A stretch of 64,000 nucleotides of DNA from an uncultured bacterium (GTDB taxonomy: Bacteria; Cyanobacteriota; Vampirovibrionia; Gastranaerophilales; Gastranaerophilaceae). The notes below the pieces were generated by a model that was not told where the DNA came from, did not search any database, and saw only the letters and a program-made list of their open reading frames with translations. Of the stretch, positions 44,325 to 52,628 are shown piece by piece. The stretch spans positions 20,251 to 84,250 of the forward strand of contig CADBUY010000015.1 of NCBI GenBank assembly GCA_902797965.1. Reading direction: 5' to 3'. Every line of letters starts with the position of its first letter. The first letter of the stretch is position 1. The translations under genes and the position numbers were made by a program.

Positions 44325-44662
44325 TTTAATCCCTTTTCCCTTTTCAAGTTATATTATAACTCATTATATATAAAAGTATAGCCTGTTAAAAAAATTGCTC
44401 TGATGAGCTTGCGGAAAAATTAAAATTTTTCTCGCAAGCTCCATAGAACGGTTTCAATGCGGGTCGTGTGCTATCCCGCACACGACCCGCATTTCACACA
44501 CTTTAGGCCGTGTTTGAAAAAGTTCGAAAAATTGTCATTTTTCGACTTTTTCCGCACACTCTAATTGTTAATAAATAATTAAATTTTTATTTAGGCAATA
44601 TAAAATAATCTTTCTTTGATATAAAATTAAATAAAGATTACACAAATCACGAGGTATAAAAT
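44325..44662. other. nifU upstream region containing repeat copy 2
   Basis: A 338-bp gap between the divergent HTH-like gene and nifU. About half of it is the three-hairpin repeat (44405-44562). The remaining 100 bp upstream of nifU is AT rich and holds the promoter, but I cannot single out one -10 box. There is no IscR-like site that I can recognise. Confidence 0.45.
44405..44562. repeat. Three-hairpin intergenic repeat, copy 2
   Basis: A 158-bp copy of the element at 3256-3407. The central stem is a perfect 15 bp (ATGCGGGTCGTGTGC with its complement, loop TATCCC). It differs mainly by a short CACTTTAGGC-type insertion after the central hairpin. The outer TGCGGAAAAA/TTTTTCCGCA ends are identical. 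Confidence 0.85.
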
Positions 44663-45493
44663 ATGTGGGATTATTCAGAGAAGGTATTAGATCATTATAG
44701 AAACCCAAGAAATGTAGGGAAAATAGATAACGCAGATTTAATAGGAGAAGCAGGCTCGCTTGCCTGCGGCGATTCACTAAAATTGTATTTAAAACTTGAT
44801 GGCAATAAAATTGTTGACGCAAAATTCCAAACATTCGGATGTGGTTCAGCAGTCGCTTCTTCAAGTATTTTAACAGAAATGATTATCGGTAAAACATTAG
44901 ACGAAGTTAAAAAGATTACTAATAAAGATATTGCAGAAGAGCTTGGCGGACTTCCGCAAGAAAAAATGCACTGTTCGGTTATGGGACACGAAGCATTAGA
45001 AGATGCTCTTAAAAAATATTATGGGGAAGATGACATACAAGAAGATTTACCCCAAACCGCAGATAAGATTGTTTGTACTTGCTTTAATGTAACAGAAAAT
45101 CAAATTTGGGAAGCAATAAAAATTAATGGGCTAAAGACCGTAGAAGAAGTAACAAATTATACAAAAGCAGGCGGTGCTTGCGGAAGATGCAAAGGTACAA
45201 TTCAAGATATTATTGATACATACTATAAAGCTGAAAGCAAAAAGGAAGAAGCTCCGCTTACTGCCACACAAAAGATACTTAAAATAAGCAAAGTTATTGA
45301 ACAGCAGATTTCACCCGAACTTCAAAAAGATGGCGGTGATATTGAATTTGTTGATTTAGACGGAAACAAAGTAAAAGTTAAATTAACAGGTATGTGCCAA
45401 GGATGCAAAAATTCAAGAATGACAATAAAAACTTTTGTTGAATCAATTTTGAAAGACAAAGTTGACAAGAATCTTGAGGTTGAACAAGTATAG
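44663..45493 (+). CDS. nifU: NifU-type Fe-S cluster scaffold
   Basis: A 276-residue three-domain NifU. The IscU-like domain has C35, C60 and C104; the BFD-like [2Fe-2S] domain has C138, C140, C173 and C176; the C-terminal Nfu domain has C245 and C248. It assembles Fe-S clusters from sulfur delivered by NifS. Full-length NifU is used for general Fe-S assembly in several anaerobes that lack Isc/Suf; no nitrogenase genes are seen here. nifS lies about 1 kb downstream, past a HEPN/MNT cassette. Confidence 0.96.
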   Translation: MWDYSEKVLDHYRNPRNVGKIDNADLIGEAGSLACGDSLKLYLKLDGNKIVDAKFQTFGCGSAVASSSILTEMIIGKTLDEVKKITNKDIAEELGGLPQEKMHCSVMGHEALEDALKKYYGEDDIQEDLPQTADKIVCTCFNVTENQIWEAIKINGLKTVEEVTNYTKAGGACGRCKGTIQDIIDTYYKAESKKEEAPLTATQKILKISKVIEQQISPELQKDGGDIEFVDLDGNKVKVKLTGMCQGCKNSRMTIKTFVESILKDKVDKNLEVEQV

Positions 45494-45551
45494 TTTTGTT
45501 GGGGTAGAAACCCCAACCTACAAACTACAAACTTATAATAAAATAAAAAAT

Positions 45552-45641
45552 TGTAGGTTGGGCATACTTGCCCAACAAAAACAAAAGGAGTGAGAATATT
45601 ACCTCACCCCACCCCTCTCCTCAAAAGGAGAGGGAGAAAGG
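45552..45641 (+). repeat. 90-bp direct repeat, left copy
   Basis: Starts TGTAGGTTGGGCATACTTGC and ends in GGAGAGGGAGAAAGG. It supplies the AAAGG ribosome site of the HEPN gene. Confidence 0.85.
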
Positions 45642-45647
45642 AAATGT

Positions 45648-46055
45648 ATGATAGAAATAACAAATCTTGAAAACGCATATTCAACACTCAATGAATGTTA
45701 TAAAGACTATGAAGGAAATCAAACTTCTGTTTTTCTAGAGTATATTGCTGATTCTTGCGTAAAAAGATTTGAATACACTCTTGAAACTGCTTGGAAATTG
45801 GTAAAAAAAATATTGATTCAAAAATACGGTAAAACCGATGCAGAGTTAACTATGAACAATATATTTAGATTTATGCAAGGGTATGGGTATGCTGAAGATT
45901 GGGAAAGGTGGAGAAATTATTACGAAAAACGTAATAATACTGCTCACGAATACAATTTAGTCAAAGCGAGAACTTTGGTTGATTTAGTTCCTGATTTTTT
46001 AAAAGATACAGAATTTTTAATATCTAAATTAAAGGAAACAGAAAATGCCAATTAA
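45648..46055 (+). CDS. HEPN-domain protein, HI0074-like (nucleotidyltransferase partner)
   Basis: A 135-residue all-helical protein of the HI0074 family, also called nucleotidyltransferase substrate-binding protein. The HEPN Rx4H motif is RNNTAH (R95-H100). In characterised HEPN/MNT pairs the HEPN protein is an RNase-type toxin. Its ATG is read from a ribosome site inside the 90-bp repeat. It overlaps the MNT gene by 11 bp. Confidence 0.85.
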   Translation: MIEITNLENAYSTLNECYKDYEGNQTSVFLEYIADSCVKRFEYTLETAWKLVKKILIQKYGKTDAELTMNNIFRFMQGYGYAEDWERWRNYYEKRNNTAHEYNLVKARTLVDLVPDFLKDTEFLISKLKETENAN

Positions 46056-46344
46056 GGGTGTAACAGAAAATGAAGAAAATATTATAAAATCTGTTCTTGA
46101 ACCATACAAAGATAAATATAATTTTTATTATTACGGTTCAAGAGTAAAAGGTAATTTTCGCTTTCTTTCCGATTTAGATATTATGGTAAGAGGAATTGAA
46201 TTAGCTAATTTAAGTGATATTAATGATATAAAAGATAAATTTGATAAGAGCAATTTACCTTATGTGGTAAATATATCGGATTATCATAATTTGGATGAGA
46301 ATTTTTACAAATTAATAGAAACAGATTTAGTAGAAATTACATAA
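46045..46344 (+). CDS. Minimal nucleotidyltransferase (MNT), likely antitoxin
   Basis: A 99-residue nucleotidyltransferase-fold protein with the GS motif (YYYGSRVKG, G31-S32) and the metal-binding DxD (LSDLDIMV, D43 and D45). In known systems MNT antitoxins neutralise HEPN toxins by AMPylation. It overlaps the HEPN gene, as expected for a two-gene module. Confidence 0.85.
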   Translation: MPIKGVTENEENIIKSVLEPYKDKYNFYYYGSRVKGNFRFLSDLDIMVRGIELANLSDINDIKDKFDKSNLPYVVNISDYHNLDENFYKLIETDLVEIT

Positions 46345-46388
46345 GAAGTTATTGTCAGGCGATGCCTGACAAAAATAAATAGGATAAC

Positions 46389-46478
46389 TGTAGGTCGGGC
46401 ATACTTGCCCAACAAAAACAAAAGGAGTGAGAATATTACCTCACCCCAAACCTCTTCTCAAAAGGAGAGGGAGAAAGG
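46389..46478 (+). repeat. 90-bp direct repeat, right copy
   Basis: Same length as the left copy. Differences are a T-to-C in TAGGTCGGGC and a few bases in AAACCTCTTC. Confidence 0.85.
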
Positions 46479-46535
46479 TAGATACTGTAGGTTGGGGTTT
46501 CTACCCCAACACAACAAAACAAAAAGAGGCAAAAT

Positions 46536-47726
46536 ATGATATATTTAGACAATAATGCAACGACAGCAACCGATAAAAAAGTTTTGGAAGAAATGCTTCC
46601 GTTTTTAAGTGAAGAATACGCAAATCCTTCAAGTATGTATGATTTTGCAAAGAAGCCTGCCTCAGCTATCAGAGAAGCAAGAGTAAAAATGCGTGACTTT
46701 TTTGGAGCAAAAGACGAAAAAGAAATATTCTTCACATCTTGCGGTTCAGAATCTGCTAATATGGCAATAAAGGGAGTTCTAAACTGCAACAAAGAAAAAC
46801 GCCACATAATAACTACGAAAGTTGAACATCCTTGTGTTTTGAATACCTATAAATGGTTTGAAAAACAGGGATATGAAGTTGACTATATTGGCGTTAACGC
46901 TCAAGGCGAACTTAATGTAGACGAACTTAAAGAAAAGCTGAGAAAAGACACTGCATTAGTATCTGTAATGTGGGCAAACAATGAAACCGGCGTTATTCAT
47001 CCTGTTGAAGAAATTGCAGAATACGTTAAATCAAAATGTCCGGAAACAAGAGTTTTTGTTGACGGTGTTCAGGCTGCTGGTAAAATCCCGATGAATGTTA
47101 AAGATACTAAAATTGATATGGTTGGTGTTTCAGGACATAAATTCCACGCTCCGAAAGGTATTGGCGCATTATATGTAAAACCTGATGTAAGACTAACACC
47201 ACTCATTAACGGCGGACATCAAGAGCGAGGCATGAGAGCTGGGACAGAAAATGTTCCATACATTGTTGGTATGGGAAAAGCAGCAGAACTGGCCGGGGTA
47301 AATATGAACCACGAATTAACAGAAGTTAAACGCTTGCGTGATAAACTGGAAGCCGGTATTTTACAAAATGTATTCAACGCACGTTTGAACACAGGAATTA
47401 CCAACAGAGTTCCAAATACTACAAACATTGGTTTTGAATATGTTGAGGGAGAATTAATTCTTCTTCACTTATCAGATATCGGTGTTTGTGCAAGTTCAGG
47501 AAGCGCCTGCACATCAGGTTCTCTTGAGCCAAGCCACGTTTTAAGAGCAATGGGAATACCTTTTACTGCGTTGCATGGTTCAATAAGATTTTCACTTTCA
47601 AGATTTACTGAAGAAAAAGATATTGACTATGTTATTAAAAATATGCCTATTATTATGGACAAATTGACAAAAATTTCACCATTCCAAAGTGAATTGGAGG
47701 AATTAAGAAAACGCAAAGGGGTTTAA
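46536..47726 (+). CDS. nifS: Cysteine desulfurase NifS
   Basis: A 396-residue PLP enzyme that takes sulfur from cysteine for Fe-S assembly on NifU. It starts MIYLDNNATTATD. The PLP Lys is K202 in SGHKFHAPKG and the catalytic Cys is C325 in SSGSACTSGSLEPSHVL, the class I desulfurase signature. Its ribosome site lies just past the right inverted repeat of the cassette. Confidence 0.95.
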   Translation: MIYLDNNATTATDKKVLEEMLPFLSEEYANPSSMYDFAKKPASAIREARVKMRDFFGAKDEKEIFFTSCGSESANMAIKGVLNCNKEKRHIITTKVEHPCVLNTYKWFEKQGYEVDYIGVNAQGELNVDELKEKLRKDTALVSVMWANNETGVIHPVEEIAEYVKSKCPETRVFVDGVQAAGKIPMNVKDTKIDMVGVSGHKFHAPKGIGALYVKPDVRLTPLINGGHQERGMRAGTENVPYIVGMGKAAELAGVNMNHELTEVKRLRDKLEAGILQNVFNARLNTGITNRVPNTTNIGFEYVEGELILLHLSDIGVCASSGSACTSGSLEPSHVLRAMGIPFTALHGSIRFSLSRFTEEKDIDYVIKNMPIIMDKLTKISPFQSELEELRKRKGV

Positions 47727-47747
47727 TAAAAAAAGGAAATATGAAAA

Positions 47748-48599
47748 ATGATTGATGATATTTTTAATACGATAGCTAAACCAATTTTTAGTTTTTTGGG
47801 AAAACACTCTCCGTTTATTATTGGTGTGGCTATTAATATTGCTTTAATAATTGCGATTAATAAGATTATAGACACGCTTGAATTTAAAATTACAAGTAAA
47901 TTAAGAGAAAAACATTCGGATTCTTCTCTGGTGAATTTATTACCGATACTAATAAAAGTTTTGAAAGCAATAATTATATTTATGCTTCTGGCAGGATTTT
48001 TGCAAAGCTTCGGATATAATGTATCATCACTTATAGCAGGTTTCGGAATTACCGGTTTAGCTGTAGGTTTTGCGGCAAAAGAGGCGATTGGTAACGTTTT
48101 TGGTTCTCTCGGGTTATTGGGAGATAGAGTATATAAAATAGGTGACTATATAAAGTTTGATGATATTGAAGGGTATGTTGAAAAAATAAATCTTCGCTCC
48201 ACATCAATAAGAACTTTGGACAATTTTGTAGTTAATGTTCCTAATAATACAATCGCCAATGAAGCAATAACAAATGTTTCAAAATGCAAAAAAAGAAAAA
48301 TTGACATAACGGTTGGTGTTGAGTACGGAACTTCTAATGAAAAGTTAGACAGAGCTGTAGAAATTTTAAAAGATATAGCAACGAATGATGAAAAAATAAT
48401 AGGCTCAGGTATGTTTACTTCAATAGAAGCACTTGCAGACAGTTCTATTAATATAAGGTTATTTGCTTATACCTCTGAAACAGCTTGGGCAAAATACAAA
48501 GTTATTAAAGGAAATATTATAAGACAAATCATTCACCGATTCAGAGAAGAAGGAATAGAATTTGCCTTCCCGTCAACAAGTGTTTATATGCATGAGTAG
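47748..48599 (+). CDS. Mechanosensitive ion channel, MscS family
   Basis: A 283-residue membrane protein. Three helices precede the MscS pore helix (SLIAGFGITGLAVGFAAKEAIGNVFGSL, near 95-122), followed by the beta domain (GDYIKFDDIEGYVEKINLRSTSIRTLDNFVVNVPN) and the cytosolic cage. It opens under membrane tension to release solutes during osmotic downshock. It starts 21 bp after nifS. Confidence 0.93.
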   Translation: MIDDIFNTIAKPIFSFLGKHSPFIIGVAINIALIIAINKIIDTLEFKITSKLREKHSDSSLVNLLPILIKVLKAIIIFMLLAGFLQSFGYNVSSLIAGFGITGLAVGFAAKEAIGNVFGSLGLLGDRVYKIGDYIKFDDIEGYVEKINLRSTSIRTLDNFVVNVPNNTIANEAITNVSKCKKRKIDITVGVEYGTSNEKLDRAVEILKDIATNDEKIIGSGMFTSIEALADSSINIRLFAYTSETAWAKYKVIKGNIIRQIIHRFREEGIEFAFPSTSVYMHE

Positions 48600-48655
48600 G
48601 GATAAATATAGAATTAGATTATGAAAATTAGAATAATTGCATAAGGTAAAATAGT

Positions 48656-48696
48656 TACCTCCCTCGCCCTATGGGAGAGGGCAGGGGTGAGGGGGA
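48656..48696. repeat. CCCTCGCCC/GGGAGAGGG repeat directly before rlmH
   Basis: A GC-rich unit of the CCTCCC group (CCTCCCTCGCCCTATGGGAG, then AGGGCAGGGGTGAGGGGGA). It ends four bases before the AUU start of rlmH and supplies its G-rich ribosome site. Confidence 0.7.
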
Positions 48697-48699
48697 TGT

Positions 48700-49170
48700 A
48701 TTAAGATTAAAATTATTGCACTCGGAAAAATTAAAGAAAAATTTTTAAAAGACGGAATTGATGAGTTTATGAAACGTCTTACCCCTTATGCTTCTATTGA
48801 GATTGTTGAGCTTAATCCGATTGAAATTAAAGATGAAAACCTTACTCAAAAAGCTCTGGATGAAGAGGGGGTAAATATTTTATCCCACATAAAGGACAAT
48901 TCGTTTGTAATAACTATGGAAATCAATGGTAAACAATTATCATCAGAAGATTTTGCACAAAAAATAAACGAAATTACAAATAGCGGAGTTTCTGAACTGG
49001 TTTTTGTAATAGGTTCATCTTGCGGACTTTCTGATAAAGTTTCACAAAGAGCCAATTTTAAACTCAGCATGTCCAAAATGACATTTTTGCACCAGTTTGC
49101 AAGGTTGCTTCTTGTTGAACAAATCTACAGAGCTTTTAAAATTCTAAAAGGCGAAAAATATCACAAGTAG
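48700..49170 (+). CDS. rlmH: 23S rRNA (pseudouridine1915-N3)-methyltransferase RlmH, AUU start
   Basis: A 156-residue SPOUT methyltransferase that methylates pseudouridine 1915 in helix 69. FVIGSSCGLSD is the SAM knot and FLHQFARLLLVEQIYRAFKILKGEKYHK is the conserved end. The frame contains the family N-terminus (IKIKIIALGKIKEKFLKDGI) from an ATT at 48700. An in-frame stop is at 48688 and no ATG, GTG or TTG occurs before 48769, where the protein would lose its first strand. The ATT aligns with Met1 of other RlmH proteins. A GAGGGGGA site lies three bases upstream. Confidence 0.85.
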   Translation: MKIKIIALGKIKEKFLKDGIDEFMKRLTPYASIEIVELNPIEIKDENLTQKALDEEGVNILSHIKDNSFVITMEINGKQLSSEDFAQKINEITNSGVSELVFVIGSSCGLSDKVSQRANFKLSMSKMTFLHQFARLLLVEQIYRAFKILKGEKYHK

Positions 49171-49196
49171 AAAAATATTGTATATTTTGGAGTGGG

Positions 49197-51053
49197 TTAT
49201 TTACCCAGCATTACCATTAAAACTGAAATATCGGCTGGTTTTACGCCGCCAATTCTGGAAGCCTGTGCAAGATTAGTCGGTCTGATTTTTTCAAGCAATT
49301 CTTTCGTTTCGGTTGAAATATGAGTTATCTTTGAATAATCAATGTTAGCAGGAATTCTGTATTTTTCAAGTTTTTCACTTGTTTCTACCTGAGCCAACTG
49401 ACGTTTAATATATCCGTCATATTTAACAAGAACTTCAACCTCATCTGATACATCATGCGAAATATTAAGTGTACGAGTTTCTTCATCAAGTTCTTTAAAA
49501 ACACCATAATTAATATTAGGTCGTTTAAGGAGTTCTGCCAGCCTTATACCGCTTTCGATATGTTCACCGTACTTAGCCAGAACACTATTTACCCCCTCTG
49601 TTGCAGGAAGTTTTGTTTCCTGAAGCCTTTGAATTTCTCTTTTTATATTGTCCTGTTTATCCAAAAATCTTTGGTACTGAACATCATCAATAAGACCTAT
49701 TTTGTGTCCGATTTCGGTCAATCTCTCATCAGCGTTATCCTGTCTTAAAAGAAGTCTGTATTCAGAACGAGAAGTAAGCATTCTATACGGTTCCTGAATA
49801 TCTTTTGTAACCAAATCATCAATCAGAGTACCCGTATAAGAAGATGCCCTTGAAAGTTCCAGTGGTTCAGAACCATTTATATAATTGACTGAATTAATTC
49901 CTGCAATAAGTCCTTGAGCAGCAGCTTCTTCATATCCGCTGGTACCGTTAATTTGTCCGGCAAAGAAAAGTCCTTTAATATCCTTTGACATTAGAGAATG
50001 CTGAGTCTGAACAGCAGGAACATAATCATATTCAACTGCATAAGCGGGCTTTATTATGTGTGCTTTTTCTAACCCCGGCAGGGAACGAATCATTTCTACC
50101 TGAACACATGCCGGTAAACTTGTTGAAAAGCCTTGGATATAAACTTCATAGGTATTTAACCCTTCAGGTTCAATAAATATATGATGCGACGGATTAGAAG
50201 CAAATCTGACAATTTTATCTTCAATAGACGGACAATAACGAGGTCCTACACCATGAATTAACCCCTGATACATTGGTGATTTATCCAGATTTGCCCTGAT
50301 TATTGCATGAGTTTCTTCATTTGTTCTTGTTAAATAACAAGGATATTGCTTGCGGATAGGACGATTAGGTTTAAAAGAATAAAAACTTAATTCTTCATCA
50401 CCCGGCTGAACTGTCATTTTTGAATAATCAATTGTTCGTTTATCAACACGAGCAGGCGTACCTGTTTTAAGTTTCTTTGTAATAATTCCATGATCTCTGA
50501 GTGATTGAGAAAGTCCGATTGCAGGACGTTCGCCAAGTCGTCCCCCATCATAGGAATTAAGTCCAATCCAAAGTTTACCCTCCAGTGAAGTTCCTGTAGT
50601 AAGAATTATTGCACGACAAGAATATTCAAGACCGTATTCATCAATTGCTCCAACGATTTCACCATGTTCAACTTTTATATCTGTTATACAAGTCTGCTTA
50701 ACCCAAATATTATCAGTACTTTCGATAATATTCCTCATATAGCGTGTATATTCTTTCTTATCAGACTGCGCTCTTAACGCTCTGACAGCAGGTCCTTTTG
50801 AAGAATTTAGGGTTTTCATTTGAAGATAAGTAGCATCAGCTACCTCTCCCATAACCCCGCCTAAAGCATCTATTTCTCTAACTAAAGTCGATTTTGCAGG
50901 ACCGCCGATAGCAGGATTACAAGGCTGAAGCGCAATATTATCTACATTAAGAGTACAAAGCAAAACATTACACCCAAGGCGTGCAACTGATATTGCTGCT
51001 TCACATCCTGCGTGACCTGCGCCAACAACAATTACATCAAATTTGTTATTCAT
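49197..51053 (-). CDS. mnmG: tRNA uridine 5-carboxymethylaminomethyl synthesis enzyme MnmG
   Basis: A 618-residue FAD enzyme (GidA) that, with MnmE, modifies U34 of several tRNAs. The FAD motif VIVVGAGHAGCEAA is at residues 6-19; PCNPAIGGPAKSTLVREIDALGG and GLFFAGQINGTSGYEEAAAQG are diagnostic, and the C-terminal helical domain ends normally. I start it at the ATG at 51053, because the frame upstream to 51086 adds 11 non-conserved residues. No mnmE lies next to it. Confidence 0.95.
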   Translation of the reverse strand: MNNKFDVIVVGAGHAGCEAAISVARLGCNVLLCTLNVDNIALQPCNPAIGGPAKSTLVREIDALGGVMGEVADATYLQMKTLNSSKGPAVRALRAQSDKKEYTRYMRNIIESTDNIWVKQTCITDIKVEHGEIVGAIDEYGLEYSCRAIILTTGTSLEGKLWIGLNSYDGGRLGERPAIGLSQSLRDHGIITKKLKTGTPARVDKRTIDYSKMTVQPGDEELSFYSFKPNRPIRKQYPCYLTRTNEETHAIIRANLDKSPMYQGLIHGVGPRYCPSIEDKIVRFASNPSHHIFIEPEGLNTYEVYIQGFSTSLPACVQVEMIRSLPGLEKAHIIKPAYAVEYDYVPAVQTQHSLMSKDIKGLFFAGQINGTSGYEEAAAQGLIAGINSVNYINGSEPLELSRASSYTGTLIDDLVTKDIQEPYRMLTSRSEYRLLLRQDNADERLTEIGHKIGLIDDVQYQRFLDKQDNIKREIQRLQETKLPATEGVNSVLAKYGEHIESGIRLAELLKRPNINYGVFKELDEETRTLNISHDVSDEVEVLVKYDGYIKRQLAQVETSEKLEKYRIPANIDYSKITHISTETKELLEKIRPTNLAQASRIGGVKPADISVLMVMLGK

Positions 51054-51122
51054 ATAATCCAAGCTAGTCATAAGAACATTATACAACGGACATGAAAAAT
51101 AAAATTCTCTCTTTTATTGCTG

Positions 51123-51428
51123 TTAATTCTTGATTTTAGAAGCAAGTTCTTCCAGTTCATGCTGCTTTTCAAGAATTTCTTTTGATAAATTATCTCTTTC
51201 TCGTCTTGTAGATACAAAATAAATAGCCGATACTATTAAAACAAAAGTCCAAAATGGAACTTTTATAAAGAAAAAAGCAACTATAAAAAGTAAAATACAA
51301 AAAAAATCTTTTTTATTATTGTCCGCTTTTACATCTTTTAAAAAATCCAATTCATTTGTAGTTAATATTATTTGTCTTTGAATTTCTCTCTTTTCCTGCT
51401 TTGTTGAACTTACTGTATTTTCACTCAT
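51123..51428 (-). CDS. Small unrecognised membrane protein
   Basis: A 101-residue protein: a charged N-terminal coiled coil (residues about 8-40), a pair of membrane helices (about 42-75) and a second coiled coil ending in Lys. No family is recognised. It lies 70 bp upstream of mnmG and downstream of a 340-residue membrane protein on the same strand. Confidence 0.65.
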   Translation of the reverse strand: MSENTVSSTKQEKREIQRQIILTTNELDFLKDVKADNNKKDFFCILLFIVAFFFIKVPFWTFVLIVSAIYFVSTRRERDNLSKEILEKQHELEELASKIKN

Positions 51429-51461
51429 ATATACCTCTTTAGTGCGTATTTATAAAATGCT

Positions 51462-52484
51462 TTATTCATCATCATCTTCTTTTTCCATTGCCCTGCGAAT
51501 AATATTATCATCAAGTTTCTTTTTTGAATACTTTTTCTTTGACGCTTCCATAAGTTTTTCGCTCGGACGTTTTGAAGATTTACGTTTCTTTGTTATTGGT
51601 AGTTCTTGTTTTGGAAGTCCGTTATTTAATTCTTTATACCACAAAGACCAAAGTATTGAACGCAGGGGTAATGTATATTGAATTAATATCTGTGCAACTG
51701 TTGTTTCAATTGTAAACAAGGCTATATCTGAATGAGTTATTGAACCTAAACCATACTGTGAAAAATCCAATTCGGGAAGTAGTTTTACAAAGGGCATTAT
51801 TGCATTAGAAAAAGCTATATTTACACCTATAGCATCTAAACCTTTGACTATAATCTGAGGAATTAGCATATATGTAATTAAGCCTACAAAAGCAAAAAGT
51901 ACTAATGTTGAAGCAAAATGTCCCTTTACAAGTAACAAACTTTTTTTTACACAACCAATCGGAGATAATTCAGGCTCAAATGTAAAAACCTGAAAAACAA
52001 GAACAAAATAAATAGCAAAAACTGCACATACTACCCACATCAATGGACATACAGCAAAAATTGAAAATACTCCGAATAAAAGCCACAAGCCAATAAATGA
52101 TACAGAGCGTCTTTTTATTAATTCTGTATGCGCTTCAAAGTCATAAACCTTGCCTGAACGCAACATATTCTCAAGCATTGAATTAACTGCACCATAAGCT
52201 ACAAGGTATTCCCAAAATGCTTTACAAAAAATTGCAAGTCCCGGAAGTGATATTAAAATCGATATTAAAATCAATGTACTAAAACTGTTCAAATTAGGAT
52301 ACTTGTCAATAAGCTTGGGCATATTTATTGTATAAAAATATGTTGTTAAAAATACCAGAATAAGTCCGCAAATTTGTCCAAGCACAGGAAATGTCATGTA
52401 CTTAAAAAATTTATCAAAATTCGAAAAGTACAAACCGACTGACTCTGCAAGTATTCCAAATGGTGTCTTAGCTTTCTTTACCAT
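51462..52484 (-). CDS. Unrecognised polytopic membrane protein
   Basis: A 340-residue protein with about six membrane helices (residues about 30-50, 65-90, 135-165, 185-215, 255-275) and a basic C-terminal tail (residues about 300-335, KKRKSSKRPSEKLMEASKKK). The layout resembles the glycerophosphodiester phosphodiesterase membrane-domain / DUF975-type superfamily, but no motif settles it. It diverges from murC. Confidence 0.65.
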   Translation of the reverse strand: MVKKAKTPFGILAESVGLYFSNFDKFFKYMTFPVLGQICGLILVFLTTYFYTINMPKLIDKYPNLNSFSTLILISILISLPGLAIFCKAFWEYLVAYGAVNSMLENMLRSGKVYDFEAHTELIKRRSVSFIGLWLLFGVFSIFAVCPLMWVVCAVFAIYFVLVFQVFTFEPELSPIGCVKKSLLLVKGHFASTLVLFAFVGLITYMLIPQIIVKGLDAIGVNIAFSNAIMPFVKLLPELDFSQYGLGSITHSDIALFTIETTVAQILIQYTLPLRSILWSLWYKELNNGLPKQELPITKKRKSSKRPSEKLMEASKKKYSKKKLDDNIIRRAMEKEDDDE

Positions 52485-52628
52485 ACCAATCTCCTAAAAA
52501 TTATTTTATTATAAACAGAATTTTTTATCAAAAACACGAGTTTTTGTCAGTATTTCGGAAATAAAATATATTGTAAAAATACCCCCGTTTATAATATAAT
52601 TAAGGACATAGACTTGGAGAAAAGAAGA

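Larger units (their letters stand above)
45498..46510 (+). mobile_element. Repeat-bounded HEPN/MNT cassette between nifU and nifS
   Basis: A 1,013-bp block. Its ends (45498-45521 and 46487-46510) are 24-bp perfect inverted copies of a GTAGGTTGGGG palindrome. Just inside are two 90-bp direct repeats (45552-45641 and 46389-46478), differing at about five positions. Between these are only the two toxin-antitoxin-like genes. It separates nifU from nifS, which are normally adjacent. No transposase is present, so it would move or duplicate by host recombination or with outside help. Confidence 0.6.

Noticed and set aside
44663..47726. Nitrogen fixation cluster
   Set aside because: NifU and NifS alone serve general Fe-S assembly in many anaerobes; no nifH, nifD, nifK, nifE, nifN or nifB is present.
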